This document shows, piece by piece, positions 53,048 to 62,369 of a stretch of DNA of 62,984 nt. The stretch lies in the NCBI GenBank assembly GCA_013792005.1, contig VMSU01000229.1, positions 1-62,984 of the forward strand, given 5' to 3'. A program made the position numbers and the translations under genes. Positions within the stretch are counted from its first letter, which is position 1. Every line of letters begins with the position of its first letter. Origin of the DNA: Desulfobulbaceae bacterium. Lineage in GTDB: Bacteria > Desulfobacterota > Desulfobulbia > Desulfobulbales > VMSU01. The notes under the pieces are model-generated. The model did no database searches. It saw nothing but the letters and a program-made list of their open reading frames with translations, and was not told the origin of the DNA.

Positions 53048-53886
53048 GAGAACTCCAGAGTCGGCCCCTCGGCGCCTTCGACTAACCCGACAATGACGAT
53101 TCCAGCCTTATTGGCCTTCATCAGGACCTCGTCACGGTCAAAGAGCAAGGACTGGCCAGCTTCAACCGCCAGCACCGCGGCCTGCGCTTCAATCATACTG
53201 TCAATGGTCTTTGGGCCGGTGGCAGGCAGATCGAACCGGAAGTCCTGATCCGGTTTTTTCATTTTAACCACCACCGCCTTGCCGCGACCCAAAGCCCCGC
53301 CCCGTTTAATGGCGGCATCTGTGCCCTCAATGGCTTCAACAGCCAACACCGTGCTGTCACGCACCACAACGCACTGGCCGATATCAAGTCGCCCGATCTC
53401 TCTGCCGACCCGCCAACCGAAACGGATATCGTCCATCTGAGCAGATGAAGGCTTTTTTTTAGTCAAAATTCCGCACGGGAAGAGTAACTCTCTGAGATAC
53501 AAGGTAGACTCGACGACCCGAATCCCCTCCTCCTCCAGCGCCGTGGCAATAGCTCGAAGGATAGAGTCATCATGTTTGATATCAATTTTATTCCAGAGGG
53601 TCAGTCCTTTCAAGTCCGGCATGACATCTGAAAAAATTCGAGTTTTGGTGATCGTACCCAAAAAGGCGGCCTCACTTACTCCGTGAGTCTTGAAAAATTT
53701 AATAATCTTCCCGAGTTGACCAAGCTTGACCCAACAAAAGATATCGGCGATGACTTCAAGTGCGGAATCGGTCTCATTACGATGACCAACTACAACAACT
53801 TCTCGCCCTCTCGCTTTAGCGGCCTGAGCAAAAAGCAGCGGGAACTGGCCCCCACCGGCGATGATTCCTATCCGATCACTCGGCAT
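53044..53886 (-). CDS. lpxI: UDP-2,3-diacylglucosamine pyrophosphatase LpxI
   Basis: Hydrolyses UDP-2,3-diacylglucosamine to lipid X and UMP in lipid A synthesis, the role of LpxH in E. coli. 280 residues with LpxI family blocks: IGIIAGGGQFPLLFAQAAK at the start, LGTITKTRIFSD, DIRFGWRVGREIG, and the C-terminal catalytic part VEAIEGTDAAIKRGG with DLPATGPKTI. The ATG at 53886 overlaps the lpxA stop by 11 bases and gives the normal N-terminus; the frame is open seven codons upstream. Sits directly after lpxA, as in other LpxI-using genomes. Confidence 0.94.
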   Translation of the reverse strand: MPSDRIGIIAGGGQFPLLFAQAAKARGREVVVVGHRNETDSALEVIADIFCWVKLGQLGKIIKFFKTHGVSEAAFLGTITKTRIFSDVMPDLKGLTLWNKIDIKHDDSILRAIATALEEEGIRVVESTLYLRELLFPCGILTKKKPSSAQMDDIRFGWRVGREIGRLDIGQCVVVRDSTVLAVEAIEGTDAAIKRGGALGRGKAVVVKMKKPDQDFRFDLPATGPKTIDSMIEAQAAVLAVEAGQSLLFDRDEVLMKANKAGIVIVGLVEGAEGPTLEFS

Positions 53887-54673
53887 CAAACTTGCGCACC
53901 ACACCAAAACGGTTAGGCGCCTTCATAAAGGTAACCAGCTCAACCACCAACCGGCACTCAGAGAACTCGGCCAAAACTATGTCCAGGGCCTCGCTCAGCA
54001 CCAACTCGGTTCGAAAAATCGAGACAAAAGCTTTGGCTAAGGCGGCAATATCCTCGGCAGCATAACCGCTGCGCCGTAAACCAATTTTATTGATTCCAGT
54101 AATTCGCAGATAATCACGAATACCAGAAGCAATAACAAAGGGAGGAACATCCTTACTGATCCCTGACATACCGCCAATATAAGAATGAGCCCCAACCCGG
54201 CTGAACTGGTGAATTGCCACCATCCCGCCGAGATTGACATGATCACCGACTGAAACATGACCGCCCAATGTCCCGCCATTCGCCATAATAACATGGTTTC
54301 CAACTATGCAGTCATGGGCAATATGGCAATAGGCCATGATCATATTGCTATTACCTACAGTGGTTACTCCCCGGCCAGTGACTGTCCCCCGATGAATGGA
54401 GACGTACTCGCGGATCTGATTATCATCACCAATAACAAGTTCTGTCTCTTCACCATTGTACTTTAAGTCCTGCGGCGGCGCTCCGATACTGGCGAAAGAG
54501 TGAATACTATTTCGCTTACCAATGGTAGCGGAGCCTGAGATGACTGCGTGAGCGCCTACTTCCGTACCGTCTCCGATAACTACGCCCTTTTCAATAATGG
54601 CATATGGACCAACGGTTACCGAAGCGCCCAATTCTGCGCCTGGATCAACAATTGCGGATGGATGAATAGTCAT
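53876..54673 (-). CDS. lpxA: UDP-N-acetylglucosamine acyltransferase LpxA
   Basis: First step of lipid A synthesis: moves a 3-hydroxyacyl chain from ACP to UDP-GlcNAc. 265 residues of left-handed beta-helix hexapeptide repeats and a C-terminal helical part. Catalytic His in YCHIAHDCIVG; LGGHVSVGDHVNLGG and the end IRDYLRITGINKIGLRR are typical. ATG 54673 begins MTIHPSAIVDPGAELG, the normal start; an open frame upstream (to 54781) is not part of the protein. About 200 bases separate it from fabZ, the only large gap in the operon. Confidence 0.96.
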   Translation of the reverse strand: MTIHPSAIVDPGAELGASVTVGPYAIIEKGVVIGDGTEVGAHAVISGSATIGKRNSIHSFASIGAPPQDLKYNGEETELVIGDDNQIREYVSIHRGTVTGRGVTTVGNSNMIMAYCHIAHDCIVGNHVIMANGGTLGGHVSVGDHVNLGGMVAIHQFSRVGAHSYIGGMSGISKDVPPFVIASGIRDYLRITGINKIGLRRSGYAAEDIAALAKAFVSIFRTELVLSEALDIVLAEFSECRLVVELVTFMKAPNRFGVVRKFDAE

Positions 54674-54871
54674 AATAGTAGAAAAATCTGTGCCAGTATG
54701 AGAGCTTTTTTCAAGCTCGATCGTAGCAATAAAGGACAATAGAAAAGTTAACCCCATCAAATGAAAAAGGATAAAAAGCACAAAGTCTCATCCATTCAAC
54801 TCTTCATGGGACTAACAGCACAAAAAATCACCGGTGGTCTTCCTACACGCACCGCCGGCACTACTTTTGGT
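54674..54871. other. Gap within the lpx operon
   Basis: 198 bases between fabZ and lpxA on the minus strand. No repeat family copy or strong hairpin; possible second promoter for lpxA, but no convincing boxes. Confidence 0.3.
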
Positions 54872-55318
54872 TCAGCCGAATGTTGCCATGAGTATCGCCT
54901 CAGCCACCAGTTTTCCATCCACAAAAGCCTTCCCTTCCATATTCCACAAGCTCAGCTTCCGCTTGATGGTCCTGACCTCAAAGATCAATTGGTCACCCGG
55001 GCTTACCTTTTGACGGAAACGGACTTTATCAAGACCGGCAAAATAGACAAGTTTGGTGCCGACATAATCCTTCATGGTCGTATAGGCCAAAATCGCCGCA
55101 CTCTGAGCCATTCCCTCCAGGATCAAAACCCCCGGCATTACGGGCAGCACCGGAAAATGCCCCTGAAAGAACGGTTCATTGATGGTGACGTTCTTTAGTG
55201 ATTTAATCTTCTCCCCAGTGACCACTTCCAACACCCGATCGACCATCACAAAAGGATAGCGATGCGGCAACAATCTCAAAATTTCTACAATATCAAAAGA
55301 TTCAATCTCTGAAGTCAT
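54872..55318 (-). CDS. fabZ: 3-hydroxyacyl-ACP dehydratase FabZ
   Basis: Dehydrates 3-hydroxyacyl-ACP in fatty-acid elongation. 148 residues with catalytic His in LPHRYPFVMVD and Glu in ILEGMAQ, plus GHFPVLPVMPG. Start ATG 55318 has GGAGAAG just ahead; the frame reaches 55411 upstream without family match. Lies between lpxD and lpxA as in many Gram-negatives, balancing fatty acid and lipid A supply. Confidence 0.96.
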   Translation of the reverse strand: MTSEIESFDIVEILRLLPHRYPFVMVDRVLEVVTGEKIKSLKNVTINEPFFQGHFPVLPVMPGVLILEGMAQSAAILAYTTMKDYVGTKLVYFAGLDKVRFRQKVSPGDQLIFEVRTIKRKLSLWNMEGKAFVDGKLVAEAILMATFG

Positions 55319-55411
55319 ATCTTCTCCTATTCGATAATCCACGCTGGCAACTGACCAAGAAGGACAGCCTCTGCCAACCGGCAACTGGTCGTTGTCAACC
55401 TGAGTCGTCAC

Positions 55412-56434
55412 CTATTTTTCCATCAGATCAGCAACCTGCTTCTTTAAAGCACGGACGTCCCTTACCAAGTCCGGCAGCTTGGTCATCAAAGACGAGATGC
55501 GCAACCAAAGGGGATGGGCAATGGCAGGAAATCCAGATACAACCGACTTTTCCGGGATGTCGGCATGAATACCGGCCCTGGCGGCAGCCATCACCCGATC
55601 ACCAATCCGAACATGGCCAGCGACACCCGCCTGTCCTCCCAGGACTACACCAGTGCCCAGGATACTTGACCCGGAAATCCCAACCTGAGAAACTAAAATA
55701 GAATCCTCACCAACAACGACATTGTGCGCCACCTGGACCAGATTATCAATTTTAGCTCCGCGCTTGACCCAAGTCCTGCCAAAAGTCGCACGGTCAATAG
55801 AAACATTGGAACCGATTTCGACATCGTCATCAATCTGCACGATTCCTACCTGAGGGCGCTTGACATGGCGCCCCAGATGATCGGTAGCATAACCAAAACC
55901 GTCACTGCCAATCACTGTCCCGGCATGGATCATAACCCGGCAGCCGATAAGGGTACCATCACCAACCGTCACATTGGGCTTCAAGGTCGTATCATTACCG
56001 ATTACCACGTCATCGCCAATCACAACACCAGGTCCGATGGTCACCCGTTCCCCTAAGACGACACGAGCACCGATCACCACCATCGGCCCCACGGAAACTA
56101 CCCGAGAGAGACGGCAATCGTTACCGATAACAGCCTTGGGATCAATCCCCGTAGCCTCAAAGGGGCGTGATAGAAAAAGTGTGTGGATCCTGGCAATGGC
56201 CAGATATGGGTCCTTTACCTGAATGACGGGCAAAGGATAGGCAGTTGTGGAGAGAGGAACCACTGCTGCTGTGGCCTTGCTGGCAGCGAGAAGATCACGT
56301 TTTTTTTCGTGACTCAGGAAAGTAATCTCTCCACTTCGGGCCGATTCCAGATCCGCAACACCCGCTACCGTTATCGTGCCATCCCCATAAAGCATTCCGC
56401 CGACTAACTCGACTAATTCCGCTAGGGTCTTCAT
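55412..56434 (-). CDS. lpxD: UDP-3-O-(3-hydroxyacyl)glucosamine N-acyltransferase LpxD
   Basis: Third step of lipid A synthesis. 340 residues: N-terminal uridine-binding domain (1-100), hexapeptide beta-helix (about 105-315) and a C-terminal helix (LMTKLPDLVRDVRALKKQVA). Catalytic His in QVAHNVVVGED; GSDGFGYATD is a family motif. First gene of the lpxD-fabZ-lpxA-lpxI-murU-amgK-der operon. ATG preceded by GGGGGGAGC. Confidence 0.96.
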   Translation of the reverse strand: MKTLAELVELVGGMLYGDGTITVAGVADLESARSGEITFLSHEKKRDLLAASKATAAVVPLSTTAYPLPVIQVKDPYLAIARIHTLFLSRPFEATGIDPKAVIGNDCRLSRVVSVGPMVVIGARVVLGERVTIGPGVVIGDDVVIGNDTTLKPNVTVGDGTLIGCRVMIHAGTVIGSDGFGYATDHLGRHVKRPQVGIVQIDDDVEIGSNVSIDRATFGRTWVKRGAKIDNLVQVAHNVVVGEDSILVSQVGISGSSILGTGVVLGGQAGVAGHVRIGDRVMAAARAGIHADIPEKSVVSGFPAIAHPLWLRISSLMTKLPDLVRDVRALKKQVADLMEK

Positions 56435-56478
56435 TTTTTAAGCTCCCCCCAGTCAAAAACACAATGTCTTTCGTACCT

Positions 56479-56629
56479 GCTCAGGTTGTCGGTTTACGGT
56501 TGACAGTTGACGGTGAATAGTTCCTACCAATAGTTGAGCACACTCTGACCCTGAGTATCATGCGATGATTTATGACTAACCATGATTCTCTTAACCGTAA
56601 ACCGATAACTGATTACCGTTACCCTGTGT
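56479..56629. repeat. Family C repeat, long copy (C6)
   Basis: 151 bases with inverted ends CTCAGGTTGTCGGTTTACGG and AACCGTAAACCGATAACTG to CCCTGTG. Nearly the same sequence as C7 at 62221, including the centre GAGTATCATGCGATGATTTA. Lies upstream of lpxD, between it and the IHF-like gene. Confidence 0.87.
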
Positions 56630-56710
56630 CGTTACTATCTCTCTTTCATAATCACATGACACATCTTTCAAATTCGCTGGCTTTTACCATAAAAGACGAC
56701 ACTGCAGAAC

Positions 56711-56752
56711 AAAAAAAAATCGGACAGACCGGTAATCCGAATCTGTCCGATT
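56711..56752 (-). terminator. Rho-independent terminator of the IHF-like gene
   Basis: Perfect arms AATCGGACAGA and TCTGTCCGATT (11 bases) around a 13-base loop, followed on the minus strand by nine T (A run at 56711-56719). It lies about 50 bases after the IHF-like stop. Confidence 0.88.
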
Positions 56753-56805
56753 GCGGCATCAATAAAAAAAGCTGCCACAGTGTCCTAAATTAGGTCAACA
56801 GTTGA

Positions 56806-57093
56806 TCACTCGTCACTGTTAAGTCGGGCGCGCAACAGTCCGGAGGGTTTAAAGGTAACTACCCGACGGGCATCTAACATTAAAGCGTCCCCAGTCTGGG
56901 GGTTCCGCCCTCGACGGGCTTTTTTTTCTTTAACATTGAACTTGCCAAAACCGCTCAGCAGCAAATCCTGACCATTCTCCATGCACCGTTTTGAAAGACG
57001 TAAAAAAACTTCCACCACATCGGTGGCTTGCGCCTTACTTAAGTCATGGGTTTCGTATACCTTATGCACCAAATCAGCCTTTGTGAGTGTCAT
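56806..57093 (-). CDS. ihfA: IHF alpha-type DNA-bending protein
   Basis: 95 residues of the HU/IHF family. LSGFGKFNVKEKKARRGRNP is the IHF-type beta-arm region, and ARRVVTFKPS follows E. coli IhfA closely; start MTLTKADLV. IHF alpha is favoured over HU by the N-terminal and tail similarity, but a heterodimer partner is not in the window. ATG preceded by GGAGGTAATTGA. It could bend DNA at promoters and, possibly, bind repeats such as those around it; that last point is inference. Transcribed with a clear terminator behind it. Confidence 0.82.
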   Translation of the reverse strand: MTLTKADLVHKVYETHDLSKAQATDVVEVFLRLSKRCMENGQDLLLSGFGKFNVKEKKARRGRNPQTGDALMLDARRVVTFKPSGLLRARLNSDE

Positions 57094-57147
57094 GTCTCAA
57101 TTACCTCCATCAAATAAGTGTATGTCTACCAAATGAATATCTTATTG

Positions 57148-57298
57148 AACTGTCCAGCAGTGCCACATCTGCGTTGTTATCGGCCTGCTCATGTGCGAAA
57201 AGCACACATCGCAAGCCGATGCCTAGCATCTGCGGCACTGCTGAACAGTTACGGTTCTGGGCTTCGGCACCTTTCTGGGTCAGAAGGTGAATAGTTAC
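57148..57298. repeat. Family B bipartite inverted-repeat element (B2)
   Basis: Near-identical inverse of B1 (9517-9669): module about 57148-57252 and tail 57253-57298 ending CAGAAGGTGAATAGTTAC. Its tail ends four bases from the enolase stop codon. Confidence 0.9.
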
Positions 57299-57301
57299 AT
57301 C

Positions 57302-58603
<1,302 letters not shown>

Positions 58604-58620
58604 TCAATAATAAAATCAGA

Positions 58621-59832
58621 TCAACCGCCGACTGCTCCAGCCATAGAGAAGATCGGCAGATACATGGCAACAACCAAGCCACCGATCATCCCACCCAAAA
58701 CAACCATCATCAGAGGCTCAATCGCGGCAGTAAGATTCTCAACTGCCTGATCCACCTCATCATCATAAAAATCGGCAATTTTCTCCAACATGACATCAAG
58801 AGCACCGGTAGACTCACCAACATTGATCATCTGCACCACCATGCTGGGAAAAACTGCAGTTTCCTCCAACGGTTCAGCAAGAGGACGCCCCTCCTTGATG
58901 GCATCAGTCACCCGAAAAACCGCCGTCTCAATCACCTTATTGCCAGCAGTCTTGGCAACCACATTCAACGCTTCCAGAATTGGCACACCACTGGCCATCA
59001 TAGTACTGAGAGTTCGGGTAAATTTAGCAACCGCCACCCGTCGCATCAATGGTCCGATAATAGGAAACACCAAAAGCAACCTATCAATCTGCATCTTCCC
59101 TTTTTCGGTCTTGTTAATCTTTTTCACCGACCAAATAACAGCAAAAAATCCTCCGATCATGAAATGAAAATTACCTTTGGCAAATTCGCTCATATCGACA
59201 ACCATCTGGGTTGGTACAGGCAGGGCCGAATTAAAGTCCGCAAACATCTTTTGAAAGACCGGCACCACGAAGATCAGCATCACCGCCATTACCACAAAGG
59301 AGATGCACAAGCAGATAACAGGATAGGTCATAGCCCCCTTCACTTTCTTGACCAGGGCCATATTCTTTTCCATATAGGCGGCCAAACGAGACAAAATAGT
59401 GTCCAGGATACCACCGACCTCTCCGGCATCGATCATATTACAATAGAGATTATCAAACACATCCGGATGTTTTTTCATTGCCTCAGCAATGGTACTACCA
59501 CTCTCTACGTCTGTTCTCACCGCCAGCAAGACCTTTTTAAAGGTGACGTTTTCCTGTTGTTTGGTCAAAATTTCTAGACTCTGAACCAACGGCAATCCAG
59601 CATCAATCATGGTTGAAAGCTGACGGGTAAATATTACGACATCTTTACCCGTAACTTTGGGCTGCAAAAAGGAAAGTTCTGCAAAAAGATCCTTGGGAGC
59701 CTCCTTGACCATAGAAGGCGTAATCCGCATCTTCTTAAGTAACGACTGAGCTGAGGCAAGGTTAACGGCCTCAATCTTGCCTTTCCGTTTTTCACCGTAG
59801 GAGTTAATTCCCTTGTATACAAAGTATGGCAC
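58621..59832 (-). CDS. pilC: Type IV pilus/type II secretion platform protein (PilC/GspF)
   Basis: Inner-membrane platform that passes the motor ATPase action to pilin assembly. 403 residues, an N-terminal DUF-type segment (MPYFVYKGINSYGEKRKGKIEA), two GspF domains (about 70-195 and 275-395) and three TMs (about 170-195, 220-240, 375-397). FTRQLSTMIDAGLPLVQSL and FTRTLSTMMASGVPILEAL are the twin motifs. PilC is favoured over GspF by length and opening. Start is GTG at 59832 with GGAGAGAG upstream. No other pilus gene in the window, so pilB/pilT must be elsewhere. Confidence 0.92.
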   Translation of the reverse strand: MPYFVYKGINSYGEKRKGKIEAVNLASAQSLLKKMRITPSMVKEAPKDLFAELSFLQPKVTGKDVVIFTRQLSTMIDAGLPLVQSLEILTKQQENVTFKKVLLAVRTDVESGSTIAEAMKKHPDVFDNLYCNMIDAGEVGGILDTILSRLAAYMEKNMALVKKVKGAMTYPVICLCISFVVMAVMLIFVVPVFQKMFADFNSALPVPTQMVVDMSEFAKGNFHFMIGGFFAVIWSVKKINKTEKGKMQIDRLLLVFPIIGPLMRRVAVAKFTRTLSTMMASGVPILEALNVVAKTAGNKVIETAVFRVTDAIKEGRPLAEPLEETAVFPSMVVQMINVGESTGALDVMLEKIADFYDDEVDQAVENLTAAIEPLMMVVLGGMIGGLVVAMYLPIFSMAGAVGG

Positions 59833-59950
59833 TAACTCTCTCCAATGCTCAATAAATTAAGTAATCACACCGGGCAGTTCGCTATTTCAGACGCCTCGAG
59901 TGTATCGTATTTTTGTGTAAAAACAAGATTAAGGAATATATATTTTTTTA

Positions 59951-59979
59951 TTGACGCATCTTGGCATGTTGTCTATATA
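59951..59979 (+). promoter_or_regulatory. Strong sigma-70 promoter for the PxxKW gene
   Basis: TTGACG at 59951, 17-base spacer, TATATA at 59974. Near-consensus; a leader of about 130 bases runs to the PxxKW start. The leader is AT-rich with no clear structure. Confidence 0.6.
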
Positions 59980-60117
59980 GATAGGTTCTTTTTTTGCACA
60001 TCGAAGAAAAATATCGCTGATTCAGACAAAAATTGAATAACGTAAGAGTATTACACCCCTTAGCTTAGCACAACAATACAAAATTTCCCTACTATTTTAT
60101 TCAAGGAGACTATTCAT

Positions 60118-60366
60118 ATGGCTATAGCAAATACCCAAATTTACACCACTGGCATATTTAACCCAATTATCGAAAAATGTGACGGCTGTGATCGTGTTAT
60201 TGAGGTTGAAACCCAGAAATACTGCAAGACCTATTCAGCGCCTTCTGCAAAATGGAAGCTGGGGATTTGTAATTTCGCCTCTCACGTCAAGCCTGAGTTC
60301 CTGGCTTCCAATGTTAAGGTTAACCCTATCAAGGCTTCCAAACGGGCAATGGGAAAGAAAAAATAG
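60118..60366 (+). CDS. PxxKW-family cysteine-rich protein
   Basis: An 82-residue cytoplasmic protein of the small PxxKW family, found mainly in Desulfobacterota to my knowledge; function unknown. Visible: CDGCDR (Cys21, Cys24), Cys35, Cys50, the name motif PSAKW near residue 43 and a conserved tail VNPIKASKRAMGKKK. Four cysteines could bind zinc or an Fe-S cluster. Ribosome site AAGGAG before ATG and a near-consensus promoter at 59951 suggest good expression. Downstream is the palindromic terminator at 60377-60445. Confidence 0.87.
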   Translation: MAIANTQIYTTGIFNPIIEKCDGCDRVIEVETQKYCKTYSAPSAKWKLGICNFASHVKPEFLASNVKVNPIKASKRAMGKKK

Positions 60367-60376
60367 TTTCACTTCA

Positions 60377-60445
60377 CAAGCAGTGGAAGGACAAAAAAAA
60401 GGGCGCTGAAATTCAGCGCCCTTTTTTTTGTCCTTCCACTGCTTG
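60377..60445. terminator. 69-base perfect palindrome acting as a bidirectional terminator
   Basis: Two 34-base arms (60377-60410 and 60412-60445), exact inverses around one base. The core AGGGCGCTGAA/TTCAGCGCCCT flanked by A and T runs is a good terminator both ways. The outer 15 bases (CAAGCAGTGGAAGGA) are also exactly mirrored. It ends the PxxKW transcript and overlaps the last codons of the gene at 60413-60979. Confidence 0.9.
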
Positions 60446-60979
60446 CGGATATAACTGAGCCAAAATCTTTTCATCAATCAAAATTTCCTGAAACCGTTTA
60501 TAGGCGCTAACAAAATGAACAGGAGTAGTGTTATCAGCGATCATTTTTCTGGCAGCCCGTTCCAGGAGATGGTCACCGCACTCATTTACCGCTTGAAATA
60601 CTCTATCGAGCAAAAGTAACCCTTTCTTCTCATAGGGGGGAGGCGCTTTTTGCAATACAAGAATTGCATCCTCCACAGAAAGTTTACAAATTAATGCAAG
60701 TAAATCCGGGATATCATAGATCTCAGCACAACGAATCATTAATACCTTAATCTCTCTACCTAATCCTGCAAAAATCTTATACAGACCATCATCTCCATCC
60801 ATCTCGTTTCGGCTTGCATGTCCAGACAACAACAAATGGAGATAAGGCGCCATCTCGGCATCAGTAAGCACACCCCGCCGAAACTGCAGAACTAACCACT
60901 CCACCTGACTCTCCGGACTATGAGCCACAAACGGCAAAGCCTCGGACATCACTTTTTTAATAAAACTCATGATTGTCAT
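60413..60979 (-). CDS. Hypothetical protein, soluble and helical
   Basis: 188 residues, no signal peptide or TM, no family recognised. Mostly helix with the patterns VEWLVLQFRRGVLTDAEM, YDIPDLLALICKLSVEDAIL and FQAVNECGDHLLERAARKMI. The last ten residues (QAVEGQKKGR) and the stop codon are read from the right arm and centre of the palindrome at 60377-60445, so its native end may have been replaced. ATG 60967 is an alternative start. Convergent with the PxxKW gene. Confidence 0.65.
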   Translation of the reverse strand: MTIMSFIKKVMSEALPFVAHSPESQVEWLVLQFRRGVLTDAEMAPYLHLLLSGHASRNEMDGDDGLYKIFAGLGREIKVLMIRCAEIYDIPDLLALICKLSVEDAILVLQKAPPPYEKKGLLLLDRVFQAVNECGDHLLERAARKMIADNTTPVHFVSAYKRFQEILIDEKILAQLYPQAVEGQKKGR

Positions 60980-61147
60980 TAAAGCTGGTTACCCTAGGTA
61001 ATTTTCTGTTAAACAAAATATCTGCAAATAATTTCATTTGACCCTGACGCTGAAGACCGATAGTATTTTCTTGTAACATCAGGTATCTTTAACACATTCG
61101 AAATGTTATGCTCCTCACAGTAAAATACGATACAAAAATATACTTCC

Positions 61148-62059
61148 ATGAAAAAAACTCCCCGATCAATCCCCACCAAGCGACACTTCCCGACACTCAC
61201 CATCCTGGCGATCATAGTTGGCGCTATCATCTTGCTCTTACTCAAGAACTCTTACTTCGACAACAAAAAAACCATCGTTAATACCCCAGAGCAGACTTCG
61301 ACCACCACCACGAGTCTCCCTCCCGTGCTACCGCAATCTTTGGCGTCAGACCTCCCTAACCCTCCTCTGGCAGAACCTCTTCCACCGTCACCAGAGATAG
61401 AAATTACTCCGAAAATCACCGTGTGCCAAGATGCCTCGGCAACGCTACAGACACTATTTAAACACCTTGAGCAGCAACAGTATATCAAAGCCTATGTAGA
61501 AAATGAACCAGTGGATGCGGAACTTTACCGTATTATTGCTAAGATTCTTAACACCCCCCCTACAAATTCCAATGAAACAGCCGATCTCCTTTCGGTAATC
61601 AGAAACAGCTCCCACTTATTCCGTGTGCTTGGCCGCAAAGATCTTTCTTTCCTAAAAGACATTATTACTAATGAGCATCCTTCTATCGAACAACACTTCG
61701 CGTCACTGTACGCATGGTCAACAATGGATAAGACCTGCCGGGACTCATCTGCAATTAAACTTGAGTTCCCCCTGACAAAAACTTATGAATATGCGGCATT
61801 TTTCCTTAATACTCTCGGTGGCCAATCGTATCTCTCAAGAAGAGACTCCACCATTCGCACTCTTACTAAATACTACTGTGTATTAATTGTCGATCAAGCT
61901 GCCAGCCAATCAATAAACACCTACAACATCAACCTTGCCTATCATCTTGATTCAGTCATTAACGATTTGAAAAACAGTACATTCCTCGAAAACCAAAACA
62001 CATACCTGACCACTCTCGAACATATCAAGAAAACATTATACAGCAAACGAAAGCTATAG
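61148..62059 (+). CDS. Hypothetical single-pass membrane protein
   Basis: 303 residues: short basic N-terminus, TM (about 15-35), a Pro/Ser/Thr-rich linker (about 45-85), then a helical extracytoplasmic domain with two cysteines (in TVCQDASA and DKTCRDSS) and tyrosine-rich parts. The N-terminus could be an uncleaved anchor. No family recognised. Codon use is AT-richer than the rest of the window. No ribosome site stronger than weak AATATACTTCC is seen. It stands alone between the unknown minus-strand gene and the repeat at 62221. Confidence 0.6.
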   Translation: MKKTPRSIPTKRHFPTLTILAIIVGAIILLLLKNSYFDNKKTIVNTPEQTSTTTTSLPPVLPQSLASDLPNPPLAEPLPPSPEIEITPKITVCQDASATLQTLFKHLEQQQYIKAYVENEPVDAELYRIIAKILNTPPTNSNETADLLSVIRNSSHLFRVLGRKDLSFLKDIITNEHPSIEQHFASLYAWSTMDKTCRDSSAIKLEFPLTKTYEYAAFFLNTLGGQSYLSRRDSTIRTLTKYYCVLIVDQAASQSINTYNINLAYHLDSVINDLKNSTFLENQNTYLTTLEHIKKTLYSKRKL

Positions 62060-62220
62060 TTATGGCCAATTACACCAACCTCTAACAAATCAAAAAAAAC
62101 GTAACTGCTCAGCTTCCCAACCGGGATGCCGCCGGTATTTATTATGAAAGATACAAATCGTCAGAAAAATGTATCGATTTCATTTAGATATAGATATCGA
62201 CAAATGATTTGTAACTTAGA

Positions 62221-62369
62221 AGGTTATTGGTTTATGGTTGACAGTTGACGGCGATTGGGTCCTGCCAATGGCTGAGGACACACTGACATTGAGTATCATG
62301 CGATGATTTATAACTAACCATGATTCTTTTAACCGTAAACCGATAACTGATTACCGTTAACCTGTGTAG
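62221..62369. repeat. Family C repeat, long copy (C7)
   Basis: Near-identical in order to C6 (56479-56629): GGTTGACAGTTGACGGCGAT, GAGTATCATGCGATGATTTA, TTAACCGTAAACCGATAACTG and final AACCTGTGTAGTT. Inverted ends remain visible. Confidence 0.87.
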
